Part shown: in pieces, positions 22,459-34,219 of the stretch | How the letters are laid out: each line of letters opens with the position of its first letter | Position numbering within the stretch: position 1 is the stretch's first letter | Source: Dimargaris cristalligena | Taxonomy: Eukaryota; Kickxellomycota; Dimargaritomycetes; Dimargaritales; Dimargaritaceae | Reading direction: 5' to 3' | Assembly (NCBI GenBank): GCA_027576995.1 | Contig: JANBQC010000174.1 | Location: 1 to 47,622, forward strand | Length of the DNA stretch: 47,622 nucleotides | Program-made: the position numbers and the translations under genes | Notes under the pieces: generated by a model | Told to the model about the DNA's origin: nothing | Databases searched by the model: none | What the model saw: the letters and a program-made list of their open reading frames with translations, nothing else

Positions 22459-23148
22459 ATGGTTAAAGTCATCCCGATCCTGGTAACCCTGACAGCTGTG
22501 CTTGCCACGCTCACTATGGCGTCTCCCCAGGCCAGCGACGGAAGCTGCAGTGCTAGCAAGCCCTGTGCCAACGGCGCTTGCTGCAGCGGTTTCGGCTGGT
22601 GCGGAACCACGGCCGCCCACTGCGGGGCCGGTTGCCAGGCTGGCCCGTGTACGGGCACCCCGAACCCCAACCCCAACCCAATTGATCCCACTTGGCCTGA
22701 CGGTAAATGTGATGCCACCCACCCCTGCCGAAGTGGTACTTGTTGTAGCAGCCAAGGCTGGTGCGGTACCTCGGCGCTTCACTGCGGGGCCGGATGCCAA
22801 AGTGGCCCCTGTACCGGTAGTCCGAATCCCAACCCCAACCCCAATCCCGGCACGGGCACGGGTACCGGTGGCCAGTGTAGCGCCAGTAAACCGTGTGGTA
22901 ACGGCGCTTGCTGTAGCGGTTTCGGTTGGTGCGGAACCACGGCCACCCATTGCGGTGCCGGTTGCCAGGCCGGTCCGTGTACGGGCACTCCGAACCCGAA
23001 CCCCAACCCGGTTGATCCCACCTGGCCCGACGGTAAATGTGATGCCACTCATCCCTGCCGAAGCGGGGCTTGCTGTAGCAGCCTCGGTTGGTGTGGGTCG
23101 TCCCCACTTCACTGTGGTGCCGGCTGCCAGAATGGACCGTGCGCCTAA
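22459..23148 (+). CDS. Secreted chitin-binding protein with four hevein-like (CBM18) domains, 229 aa
   Basis: Residues 1-21 form a signal peptide (MVKVIPILVTLTAVLATLTMA). The mature protein is four hevein-type chitin-binding modules at about 30-64, 84-118, 140-174 and 194-228, each with eight cysteines (C-x5-C-x4-CC-x5-C-x6-C-x3-C-x4-C) and the carbohydrate-site core CCSxxGWCG with aromatic Phe/Trp. The hevein Tyr is replaced by His. Linkers are Pro-Asn repeats and a Gly-Thr stretch. Domains 1-2 and 3-4 are a near-copy offset by exactly 110 residues, so the gene arose by internal doubling of a two-domain unit. No catalytic domain is present. It likely binds chitin at the fungal wall or another organism's chitin, for example to shield the wall (inference). 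Single exon, with an ACCATGG start context. Confidence 0.9.
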   Translation: MVKVIPILVTLTAVLATLTMASPQASDGSCSASKPCANGACCSGFGWCGTTAAHCGAGCQAGPCTGTPNPNPNPIDPTWPDGKCDATHPCRSGTCCSSQGWCGTSALHCGAGCQSGPCTGSPNPNPNPNPGTGTGTGGQCSASKPCGNGACCSGFGWCGTTATHCGAGCQAGPCTGTPNPNPNPVDPTWPDGKCDATHPCRSGACCSSLGWCGSSPLHCGAGCQNGPCA

Positions 23149-24237
23149 CTCGACCTGGTCAAAGTGGAGCTGAATCCGCCCCTATCTGATAGGTATCGGC
23201 AGTCCTAGACTAGTATATAGGTACTATGCTCTGTGACTATTGGCTTCTTATGCAACATACCTCACTTTCTATCTATAATTAAATTCCCCGGACTATACAA
23301 TTCGGGGATAATTATTCTCTATCGTTCAACCTGGATCGAGTTGACCTTTTTGGCGAGTAAATAGTACATACTTACATTGAATAGGCTAATTAATAAAATC
23401 CCCCCCAAAAAAAAAACTACCCGTTTGCTTGAAATGATTTGAAAGGTTTTTGGAAAAGTCAGCTATCGAAGCGGCTAAGAGTGTTTTATTGGGGTAATTA
23501 AACCGAATGATGGAAATCCCACATTTTACGGAGATGAACGACAACCCTCCTAGGTAAATCATTGAAAATGGCACCCCGGTTATTCGGCCACAGCTTTCAG
23601 TGTCCAATTGATCATATATAATCATCGTTTGATCGAGCGTCGCGTGATTGATTAGCCAATCAGCCAGAAATGGCCAAGGTTTTTAAATTCTGGGTATTTC
23701 TAACAGCTATTATTGGACATTCTCAAAAGTAGGTTGTTAACGATATTCGGCACCTTGACTCATAGATTTATTAGTATAGGGACTTTTTTTATTAGTTTGA
23801 GAAAGTAACGGACTCTACTATTTGTCAAACAGATACACCAGATCATCTCAGTATAAATCAGTGGTCGGGATATAATACCTATTAAAAACCGAATACTTCC
23901 CAGATATAGAATAGGAATTCTAGACATTGGGTAGGTCTGATAATCCAGTATAATGGTATACTGGGTTGCCGATGCCCCGGAACACTCGCTGCCAGGAACC
24001 ACTTATACGTATTTATCCCGATTCCCGATGTGATTGAATATCGGGCTCACAATATGCCCACCCGCTAGGCGATGGTACATGGTCCCTAGCCGTGATAAAC
24101 GAATGCCATCGAACAACGGGGACGCCCAAAGGCAGTTTGGTACTGACGCAGATGAATTGCTTATACTGGTTGCTCACTAGGGGCGAATATTATAAGCAGC
24201 GACAAACATTTATTAAAGACCAACTCTCGCTTGAATG
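23149..24237. other. Intergenic region between CBM18 genes
   Basis: AT-rich spacer of 1.1 kb. Open frames at 23386-23625 and 23760-24002 (minus) have no recognisable features. Nothing else seen. Confidence 0.5.
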
Positions 24238-24245
24238 TATAAATA
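24238..24245 (+). promoter_or_regulatory. TATA box of the interrupted CBM18 gene
   Basis: TATAAATA, 186 bp before the ATG at 24424. The same element and similar spacing occur at the neighbouring CBM18 gene, suggesting an inherited promoter layout. Confidence 0.55.
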
Positions 24246-24423
24246 CGAGTGGTGCGCCACTCCACTAAACTCCATAAAATCTTACATATTCCTATTCTCC
24301 ACTCCTCTACTCCGCTCCCAACCCGAGTTAGCTCTTCATCCGAATATCAAGTAAAATTGCTCGGATCATCTCCTCCAACCCCTTCGCCTTTCCCCAAACT
24401 ACACACATACACACGCGCGCACC

Positions 24424-24954
24424 ATGTATAAATTGTACCTGCTTCTGTCTATCGTTGCCCTTTGCGGACGTCCAAGTGGTCTCGTCGGGGCCCAACCCCA
24501 AAATCTTTTAGGCGAGGGTCGCTGCCGTAGCGACGTACTTTGTCCTGCTGATAACCTCTGTTGTAGCTCCCAGTGATGGTGTGGGGCCACCCCCGAGCAC
24601 TGTGGGACCGGCTGCCTTCACGGGGCCTGCCTCCCTAACGAGCGAGGGTGGATGGAACGCATGAAGGCCCTCTTCCGACCGGATGCCTCTAACCCGGCTC
24701 CGGTGGATGTCATAAACGACGCCGGCCATTCCGCTTTGGACCCTGCTCCATTGTTGGACGATAGCTGCGGACCGGATACCCCCTGTCCCGGTGGGGCCTG
24801 CTGCAGTCATGAAGGTTGGTGTGGGATAACGGATTTGCACTGTGGGGCCGGGTGTCTGAGTGGTCCCTGTGCTGGAACGATACAGTCCAAATTGAAGGCC
24901 TTTTTCCAGCCTGATCAGCGTCCGCCGGGACTTCCTGAGGGGGAACCGAAATAG
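24424..24954 (+). pseudogene. Two-domain CBM18 secreted protein gene interrupted by one in-frame TGA
   Basis: The 177-codon frame starts with a signal-peptide-like MYKLYLLLSIVALCG and encodes two hevein-type modules. Module 1 has Cys at codons 34, 40, 46, 47, 53, 60, 64 and 69; module 2 at 115, 121, 126, 127, 133, 140, 144 and 149. Codon 51 (24574-24576) is TGA exactly where every other module in the window has the Gly of CC-S-x-x-G-W-C-G. All other cysteines, spacing and frame are intact. Similar tails follow each module (MKALFRPD and LKAFFQPD), indicating internal duplication. Possible readings: a recent single-base nonsense mutation (GGA to TGA), stop readthrough, or a base-call error. Initiation after the stop (Met at 24652) would lack a signal peptide. 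Confidence 0.8.
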
Positions 24955-27900
24955 AAGGGCCGAACTATTACATACGATGTCCATTACCCCGACTGTGGCA
25001 GAGAGAGGAAGAGAGAGGGGGGTCTAAACCCGATTAATTAATATTTCGCCTACTTCCACACCTCTAACACCAGGTCCCTTACATTTACGAGGCCCATTAC
25101 CCATTCCACTTGCACTACCTCGCAACTTGACCTTTGGCACCAAGGGCTTCGTTCTAGCCATTATCCGTCACTTCGCGCTGTTGCTCAATCCGAAACTGGT
25201 ATCCGAGTCCTACTGAGTTATGTGCTTTTGGTCCTAATCCTGGGTACACTGAAATTCGGGCTTGAGGTATCCAACGATGAGGGCGGCATTCAGTGGTGTG
25301 TGAATTGCTTGTGTCGACACCCCCCCCTTCCCGTTTAACATCCACTGACTCGAATTATTTGACTGACCCACTATTGCCCTTGGGTACTCGCTTTTCCATC
25401 CCACTCAATAAACTTGCTAGGATTAAATACCCTGCGGACTTGCCGGGTGAAATACAATAGATTAGTGACATTGTGATTGCCCAAAACTCGCTTCTTATAA
25501 AACTATTTATTTTTTGAGGGTGAGGTTATACCGTAGTCCCCCCGCAGATACTATACCCCTTGAGTATCCGGATCACGTTAGAAGCTCCTACCATGTGGTG
25601 TCGTGTAAGGAACGCTGATCAGGAATTAGTATTATATTGGGTATGTTTATGTATGAGTCAGGCTCCGGACCTGAATTCCCTCACAGCTAACGCTAAATTG
25701 AATAGGGCAAAGAAACGGTACCTTACCTCCCAATTTCTGGATTGTGGTGGTAAGGCCACCACGACTGTATTGAATTTCGAGTGAACAGGATATAAGGGGA
25801 AATAGGTAGGAAGCCGATTATTAATCCAACGTGACTTTCCTTGGTCTGTGGGGGATTTTCACAGTGTAGTTGGGGTGAATCCATACCCTCTAAATTACCA
25901 TAAACCACTAGCGAAATTTAAATCCAGTGAGGCATGACTAAAAATGAAAATGGTGACGAATAGGAAGTTACCCACTAACCTATACGGCTCATGGGCAGGA
26001 TTTTTTACTGGCCGGTTCTACCCAACAATTCGATACTAAAATGGGGGAGGAGGGGAAGGTTAGAGCCAAACAGGCTCGGTAAGATCAATGAGCACGCCTA
26101 ATGAGGAATGGGGGAAATGACGCGGCTTAAAACATTTGGCGAATCTACAGTCAGCCGAGCTATACCTAAATAATAGGTATTTAATATCACCATAACCAAT
26201 CCAACTGGTGATTAAACTGGGTTTGGGTAACTGACGTGTTCGCGCTATTGTTAGCCATGGCTTATTGACATGGCACCCCGGTGGAAGGAGGGACATGGGG
26301 GGAGAGAGTATTTAAAACCAGTAAAGCCGCCTCGAAACACGAATCGTCTCGCGATATGGAATAGGTTTCGACTTCAACTGGTATCGCAATACATCGGACA
26401 GTGAGTGACTTACCAAAACCGGGATGATCAAAGTGAACCCCCCCCACTGACGCTGTAACCAGGGTTTGCTTATTGTGGTAGTCCCAAGCAGTTACCAAGC
26501 CTGCCCTTCGATGTTAAAAACACGGTGTATTTCTTCAACCGGCTTGACAATGATTAAGGAGTGTCCCGCCAAGCAGTGGATTGTTGAGTCGCCAATCGTA
26601 ACCGTGAGTAGTCTAATAAGCCCTTTTGTCAATAAAAATACCAATATAATCGGCTCGACTCGACGCATTGCTTTATTATAGGTATAGTGCGGAATTAACA
26701 GAATAAGCGGTACGATAGCCCCTTTGGACAAATCTGGTTGGTGCACCAATAATGGTGGGGAAGAATAGTCATCGGTAGTATGATTGGCTGTTCCATCGGC
26801 TTTAGGGGAAGAAGAGGGGGGGGCATGAGGCCCCAACCACAGTCGAGGTGTGCAACACATTCACTACAACTTTTCACCAACCGCCGATTGAGGGGATTTG
26901 CCTCTATTTCCCCCTTTACACTGATGCACATTAATTGAAAATTATATATATATATATATATAAATGCTATTGAATACAATAGGGAACATGGCAATTCCGT
27001 ATAACAAGTACACAGAATTAAACACGATTCCTTGCGTATTGATAGGAGACCAAAATAACCCCCCCAGTAAATTGGTTCTTTAGAGTACGGTCATTTGTCG
27101 ATGAATTATTTTGAGACCGCTTGATGGACTACTCTCCCCCTCTTCCTTCACATACGTTACGGATCTATCCGGTATGAACACAGTCAAATAGTCATAGGGC
27201 CTATAGGATTCAATACTGCTATTGCAGTTGCCTGTAGAAGAAAAGAAACTCGAATAAAAGGTGCCCATGGCCGTTCTACAACTCTAGAGAGAGAGGGGGG
27301 TGTGACTTGCACGACCTATCCTCTTAGTGTTGATGGACAACTAGGGCGGATATTTTCATTCGGAGCTGCCCATTGGCTTTGTGGATTATGAGTGGCTCAT
27401 GTTAATCCCGCTCTAGGCGACATGGACCAGTCGGAGTAGAGGAATGGCCCAAACGGCCCCCATCCTACCCTTCCCCCCTATTTACTTGGACGCGGTGGGT
27501 TTATTAGACCAACTGCCATAGGCCATGGCGCCGACTTTGGAATAATAGATGTTCCTTTTACTCGTAGACCATTCTCCTTAAGGAGGTACATAATCCACCC
27601 CACCCCCAACTAAAAAGGTTTTGGTCTCGACCCCCAGGCCACGCAACTCACCAACCTTCGATGGCCTACCTCGTTTCTTTTATGCAGGTTTTAGACTACA
27701 AGAGAAGTAACGCAGCCGTTGCCCTGCTAATTCGGAAAGAGCGGACAGGTTGATTGGTATGCCCTAGTGTATTACCGGTTTGGACCAATGTTTAACGGGT
27801 GAAATAGGCCTTGATTGGAATACATACTTGTAGCGATCACACATTTATTGGTGATCGAATATTTCTCTACTGCTGAGCTCATCTATAATAGATAAGATGG

Positions 27901-30265
27901 CATAGTGGGTATGATTGCAGTGAAATTACGTTTGGCTGTCTTATTGATTAAATGGGCAGATGAAATGTAGTGGTAGGTGGGGAGGAGAGTTGTTATTTAG
28001 ATAATTTACGGAATACTGTATCAGTTTAGGGCAGGAATTCCATTAGGGTGGTTTTTTTTTTGCTTTCGAATAGTTAATAGACGCCTGAGTGATAGGGAGA
28101 ATTGGAACCCTAAAAGAATACAACAATAATACCATTAAACCGAATGGCCCACTGACTGTTAACCCCAGAGCTTACCTACCGTACTTCCCTTCTGTATCAA
28201 CCTAGCCAATCCCTGTGGCTTGTCTCCCCCAAATAGAGAATGGCCTAGCAAAGCAACTAAAACTGTGGGGAAGGAGTTTCACCCGCAAGTTGATCCTTGT
28301 TATTGAGCACTGATTTCGAACTTTCTTTCCCATCTAATTAGCGGTATCAGTTGCCCTATGATTAACTCAGTTAAACCGAACAGTGGCCTTGCGTGCCGGG
28401 GGTTGTGGCAATATAATCCAGGTCAAGGGAAGATAGAAAGGAGGGAAATGGTGTAATTTTAAAATTGGCATACCGTGTTTTTACATTTTCCACACAGGAG
28501 ATAATGCTTGGGAAGATGGGTTCATCGGTGGGCTTATACAGTCAGGGAAGTGGAGAAACTGAATTAAAGATTTGGCCTAGAGATGGCTGTACTTCGGCCG
28601 AAAAGCACTCTATGCCCAGGGGGATGCAGGCGTAGCTGACCTGCGTCTGAAACTGAATATAGCTATAATACAATATTGATGTGAAATAGACCGACTGTAT
28701 ATTACCCCTCATTTTCCGAATTCCCCAATAATAGAAACATGATCCTCGTACTAAGGCATTATGTATCAATTAGTACCATGGTGTAGCTCAATACTATAAG
28801 TCCTCGCGACCTAAAGGAGTGGTGTATGCTTTTTATATGGGGTTTAGCTCGAGTATATTGGAAAATGATAGGCTTAGACCACTTCACTTCACTTCACTTC
28901 ACTCCACTTCCCCTCCCCCGTTCCACCGGCTACGAAGTGCCCCATCGGCGCATTTCCATTGCCGCGGATACCAGAGTAACCAATTCGGATTCTGTTAACA
29001 CTGAAAATCCCAGGCTGGTTTGTTGGGGCCCTCGTGAGTCAACAAGGTTGCAGATCTCCGGGCCAAGCGCCTCAGTGGATACTATCATGGGTGGGCGTGG
29101 CTGGGCAATCGAGCGCTCAGAAAGTAAACCGCTCGCCCATCTATCTACCTACCTATGTATGTATGTTTAAAGATGGAACCGGGTACAAGATTGACAGGTG
29201 CCTCAGTATTATGTTTTTTTAAAAAAAATAAAAAAACTAGGTAGTTGTACCTACCATGTAGATAAGTGGCTAGTCAGCCCCGACAATAAAGCCGTATCAG
29301 GGCGAGCAGGATTGTGGAAAGAATTCCCCAAGGGAGATCCTACGGGAGACGTATACGATATAACACCATCTCGAACTAGAATATCAGAAATGATCTCGGT
29401 TGGGCCAATGGCAAGTGATAAGCCAAGTTGCACAACCCACACCCCTTGAGATTCATCCACGGAACAACGATTGGGGTTGGGCAGCCAAAACCAACCATCT
29501 AGCCAATAATGGCCTTGGGATATGGTTTCAAAACCCTTTACGTTGAGTATACGTAGCAGTCTAGCGGGGCGGCCAAGTAAGTGTAAAGGACAGAGCGGCA
29601 CAGCCAAGCCTAGACTACCGGCCCACTATATTGGAGTGTGGCGCGAATCGCCAACCTGCACAGCCCTGACACCGGCATTATACATCCGTGCTTCACAGTC
29701 TAGTGATATTTTTAGGTTAATATTGGTGGTAGGCGGGGGGAGTGAATGTGGGAACGAAATTATAAACAAATGACTGGCTAGTTGTACGCTCGTTTATCCA
29801 TAGGGGGAAGTAGGGTGTGGTGGTGTAGAGTACCGAGCCAGATTGGTTTTCGAAGACCACAATCTATCGACGGACGGATCCTGCCCCACTGATCAAACAT
29901 TATCTTAGTCACAGTAGCATTACCATTATTATATAGTACGGCAATGACGATCGGCACAAGGGAAGCGTTGGCAACAACCTGGGGGTACTTTTGGTATACA
30001 ACATATGGGCCTTGCGGCTTGCCCCACTAGTGTGCCGCGGTTCTTACCCGCCCCAAAGGAAGCACTTGCAACCTACCCATTGGTTAGACGGGCGGCCCCT
30101 TCGGTTGGCTACTTTGGTCGGTTTCGATTTAAACCTGCTGAGGGAAGAGAGGGGCCCCCTTCAACTTGATGAGTAGCCAATGGAGTGTTCCTTATCCCTG
30201 GCTTTGGGTGACCAATATAATACATGGGATGATTTCCCCTTGTAGGGAATAGCCCATGAGTGATG
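24955..30265. other. 5.3-kb AT-rich region without a convincing gene
   Basis: Scattered short open frames on both strands, no introns or domains I can support. Simple repeats include (TA)n near 26944-26962 and a CACTT pentamer run near 28880-28910. Several frames gave weak resemblances that I rejected. Could hold decayed genes or unannotated RNAs. Confidence 0.45.
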
Positions 30266-30274
30266 TATAAAAGG
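30266..30274 (+). promoter_or_regulatory. TATA box at the head of the pyrimidine-rich region
   Basis: TATAAAAGG directly precedes the change to pyrimidine-rich sequence at about 30.35 kb. It may be the promoter of a long transcript reading toward the velvet gene. The first ATG after it (30456) opens only a 15-codon frame. Confidence 0.35.
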
Positions 30275-30349
30275 AAACCCGGTCCCTGCGCCCCGCGCGA
30301 TAAGCCGCCAGGGCTCCAGCCAGCGTCTAGTTTATTTGACCTTTACTCT

Positions 30350-33180
30350 GGTATTCCAATAACCACAATATCTTCAATCCAATTTGACTCGATTCAACTT
30401 ACTTTTACTCCAACTTAGACTATTAACTTTCAGGTTTTCTGCATCGATATTTGCCATGGCCTGCTACTATACCACCATTACCCTCCCATATCTTATACTT
30501 TGACAGTAGTTACCCGTTGTTTCTATGTATTAGATCCTCTCTTTTATTCTATTGATTTCTCTGAGCTTAATTCCCCCATTGCACCATTTTTTCCCATTTG
30601 GTAATTACATTAGGATAATTTTTACCCATGGTATATCTTTTTTCTCATGCCATTATTTTAGTTACCTTTTGATTTCCCAAGGTGTGGTGTGGTTTTAACA
30701 CCCAATCTTTAATAATTACTCTCTCATTGCGAAAGCTGATAATATCCTCCCTCACCATCGGACCCTGCACGGCCATGTGTGGTGTGGTTGTTTAGCCTCC
30801 TTGTCCTTATATATATATATATTTGATAACCGCCACCCGCTCGGTATATTCCTAGTTTATTCCCCCGTTTGGCGTTTCTTGACTGTTCAAGTCGCGCCCA
30901 TTCCCCACCGCCCGCTAACCGTGCATTTCATTACATTGCGCTGCATTGCATTGCAGATTCTTGCCCCTCCCGCACTTCCCTTCCTGGCCGGGTTTCCCTG
31001 GATTTCTCTCTGCGCATACAGTGCCTATTTGCAGTAAACTGCTTTTACCCCTTTCCATCTCCACTTGGCCCGGATATTTCCTATTGCTTTAGCCCTTGAT
31101 TATCAACTACCCCGCCTTATTGACCCATCCTGCTCAATATTATTATACTGTCCGGGTCTTGGTTAACCCATGCCCGTTAGACGTTTAATCACTATTTATT
31201 TGCTATAGTCTTTGATACGGGGCTATTCTACCTACGTCGTCATCCTTTGTCGTGCTTGATATACTTCCGTGGGCAGTATCATCCCACCCTATTCCCGTTC
31301 TCTACTCCTTTGGTGCTAAAAAAGTATCGCAGCCGGTAGATTTGGAAAGCTCCACCACCTTTTTTTTTAGTATACAATTATACGCATATATTTGGACACC
31401 TCCCATTGCGCTGGCCAATAGGCACTCTCTTTATATGCCATTGAAATTAGTCCCGCCCAGTCTTTCCCTGGTTTGCTTCTACCCACAATCCGAAAATCCG
31501 TCTATTTCATATATAAGGGACTGCGACCCCCTATCCCCTGCCTTCCGATTAGTGTTGTCCCGTTGTGCCCCTGATTGAATATCGATTGTCTTATTCTCTT
31601 CCTTTTCTTGACTATCTACCTATTGTCTCACCATATTCTGACTTCGATACCCACCCCTTGCTTCATTCATTGACGTGTACTAGCGGGTGCCGTTTGGTGT
31701 ATTTCCTTATTCATTGCTTGTCTTGTTACTTTTACTTATCTCCTCCCGAACTAGTTACTTCTAACCTTTGCGTTTACCATTAGGTGAACGGTTCTCACCC
31801 CCACCCGCTCCCCTTGAACCCCCTTACCTTCATTCTACACTACTGTACCCTGTGTTTCTTTTGATTGCTTACCAGCGCTCCCTTGTTTTCTTCCACTTCT
31901 AAACAGTGTTTCTTACTTAGTCTTCCGAGTCCTTCCGGTCAGACGCCTGGTACACTTGTCACCGCTACTTGGTGGTTCTGGGGCCAGTCTATGATTGTGT
32001 GGTTACTCCCTCATTTACCTTTTAATTACCTTTATCCCAGTACTGCTTCGTTGTGAAGGAGCAGTTGGGGCCGGCTGGGACTTTTTTTATAGCTCCGCGA
32101 TACATTTTTACCCATTTTTACCCATCCGTTAAATAAGTATCCCACACCCACCTTTAATCCTTCTTTACCATCCGAGGGTGACTACTTACATATTTGTTGG
32201 CACCCTGTTGACACTCCTCGCCTGCTTGCAGCATCTTGCTTTCTCCACGCGATATATATTAATCCATCCCCTGAGATAATTAGCCGCGCTGTGGACGCTG
32301 GCCTCGATACCCGTTATCCTTTCCGTCTCCCCGGTCCCACCGGCCTGTTTGAAGGGCTATCATCCCCCCGAATTTTCTGCCATTCCTTTACTTTTCCTTA
32401 GAGTTATACCCCCTTCCATTATCTATACCTCTACGTTGGCTGATTTTGCTGCGTGTCATACTCTACCCACTGTGTAATTAGGTTCAGGGTTAGTTAACAA
32501 TCCAGCATAACTCACGTGGTGGTCTGGGCGTCGTTATCTATACTACTACTACTACTGCTGCTACTCCCCCCGCTTCTCCCTAACTGCCGCTTGTGAACAA
32601 TCCGCCCCTTTTACTGCTCTTTTCTCCATTGTCTATTGTCAGCTACTCTACTTTACTGTACCTTCCTCACACACAACACCCCTGTTGCGCGGACTCCTGT
32701 GCTTCTCCATCCCCCTCCTATTCTGTTGCTACCCCTTCTTTACATACAATCTCTGCTGTTGCTTTTTCTTACTCCTCACTTCCCTTGGCCTATTCACCTA
32801 ATCCGCCTCACTCCTCCCCTCTAACACGTTTCTTGCTTCTCTCGTTCCTTGACTACCTTTACTATTACCCCTTTCTAGGCCCTGTCCCTGTTCAATTCAT
32901 TACACCTCCCCACTAGTTTACTCTCTATTTCTTGTTTTCCTCCCCCATTCACTTTCCGTTGCCCCTTTCCCCTTATCTTGTGCATTTCTATCCGCTTTCC
33001 CCGCCCCCTCGTTTAGACCGAATTCGCCGACTCTTTCAATTAGGCGCCAGCCCTGCCGCCTTTTACCCTATACAACGGTTGACTATACATTACCCTTGCT
33101 GTGCCCCTTCATACGTATACTATTGGGCTCTCCTTTTACCCGACTATTCCATTCAGTCAAGCTACTTTAAGGAATAGCTA
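30350..33180 (+). other. ~2.8-kb pyrimidine-skewed stretch upstream of the velvet gene
   Basis: Sampled 60-base lines here contain about 67-83% C+T on the plus strand, with no long conserved open frame; reported frames are Leu/Ser/Pro-rich by-products of the skew. Shorter stretches of the same kind precede other genes in this window, so I infer an unusually long 5' leader. A GTACGT donor-like site at 33214-33219 and a TCTAG acceptor-like site just before 34200 could remove the less skewed 33.2-34.2 kb part. A non-coding RNA is an alternative. Confidence 0.4.
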
Positions 33181-34219
33181 GTCCCCCCCCACCCGTCGCC
33201 CCTCGTGTTTAACGGTACGTGCTCACTCTGTCTTTCCGGGGAGCATTCGTCCATTTGGTGGATGATACTACACCCTATTCATGCATTTGCCTCCCCCGAA
33301 CCCCCTAATGCGTGGCGTAGCCCTAATCTATGCTGACTATCAAGCGACTAGTTCATTGCAAGACTGTCCGGCAATATAGCCGGCCCACCTTATTGTTGGT
33401 TTAAACCAATATGCGACCCTCCGTCCTCTCTTGGTTATCATACCATGCACTAACAGACGCTATCCATACGCTTTTTATTATAGGATATATCCTTTAGATA
33501 GCGCTGTATTCGTACTTTCTGCCTGACGTCACTATCTAACCAAGTCTATTGTATTGCGACGTAATTCCCATTTCGAACCTAATTATTGGGTTGGTTACGC
33601 ACCATATCGGTATAGTATACCTCAAGACTCCGATCATTGTAGGTAGGTAAACACGCTGGGGGGAAAGGAGCACTCAAGTTTGAAGATATATATTTAATAG
33701 CAATTTTCGTATTAGGTGTTAATACACTGGTGTGGAAGGCGATCTTAAGGCCACACGCATGGCCCTTTTTTTTGCCAAGTTGGATCTTGGAGTACATTGT
33801 CCCCTGGGTTGGGACTGTCTCTGAAATCGTAGCAAAGGAAGCTAGACAATCATCATCTATTTTAGGCCACCAACCTCATTCGCTGCATGGTCCGAAGGCT
33901 GGGTGGAGTGTACACCCCCCTCCCCCGCCACCTACTCTATCGCAGTACTGATCACTTGCTTCTCCCCCCTTGCCACCCAGCAGTCATTTACTATATTGGC
34001 CCTACCCCTTTTATAATTAATTACCCTCGCATGCATCCGACTCCGACATAACCCACCAAAAATGGTTTCGATGCGTTTGGATGTTCCATCCACTTTAGTG
34101 CTATTGTTTATAAACATGGTTACTTTCTGGATTGAGATGTAATGCTAATCGACTGTTTCATTTTAATACCACGTAATTCTTTGGCTGTGTGTATCTAGGT
34201 TTTCACATTCAAGCACTCC

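Noticed and set aside
22450..23112. 220-codon minus-strand frame over the CBM18 gene
   Set aside because: Antisense shadow of a Cys/Gly/Pro-Asn repeat gene.
26262..26860. Two overlapping minus-strand frames with a FGKS sequence
   Set aside because: The residues before GKS do not fit a Walker A motif and no other domain feature is present.
28826..29170. Plus-strand frame with PLPLPRSTGYEVPHR, reminiscent of the P450 region before PERF
   Set aside because: Part of the match comes from a CACTT microsatellite, the other P450 motifs are missing, and it lies on the opposite strand to the other faint hit.
29251..29607. Minus-strand frame with a faint cytochrome P450 N-terminus look (HLLGRPARLLRIL; QLGLSLAIGPTEIISDILVRDG)
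   Set aside because: No heme-binding FxxGxRxC or ExxR motif nearby on that strand, and no supporting introns; too weak to call.
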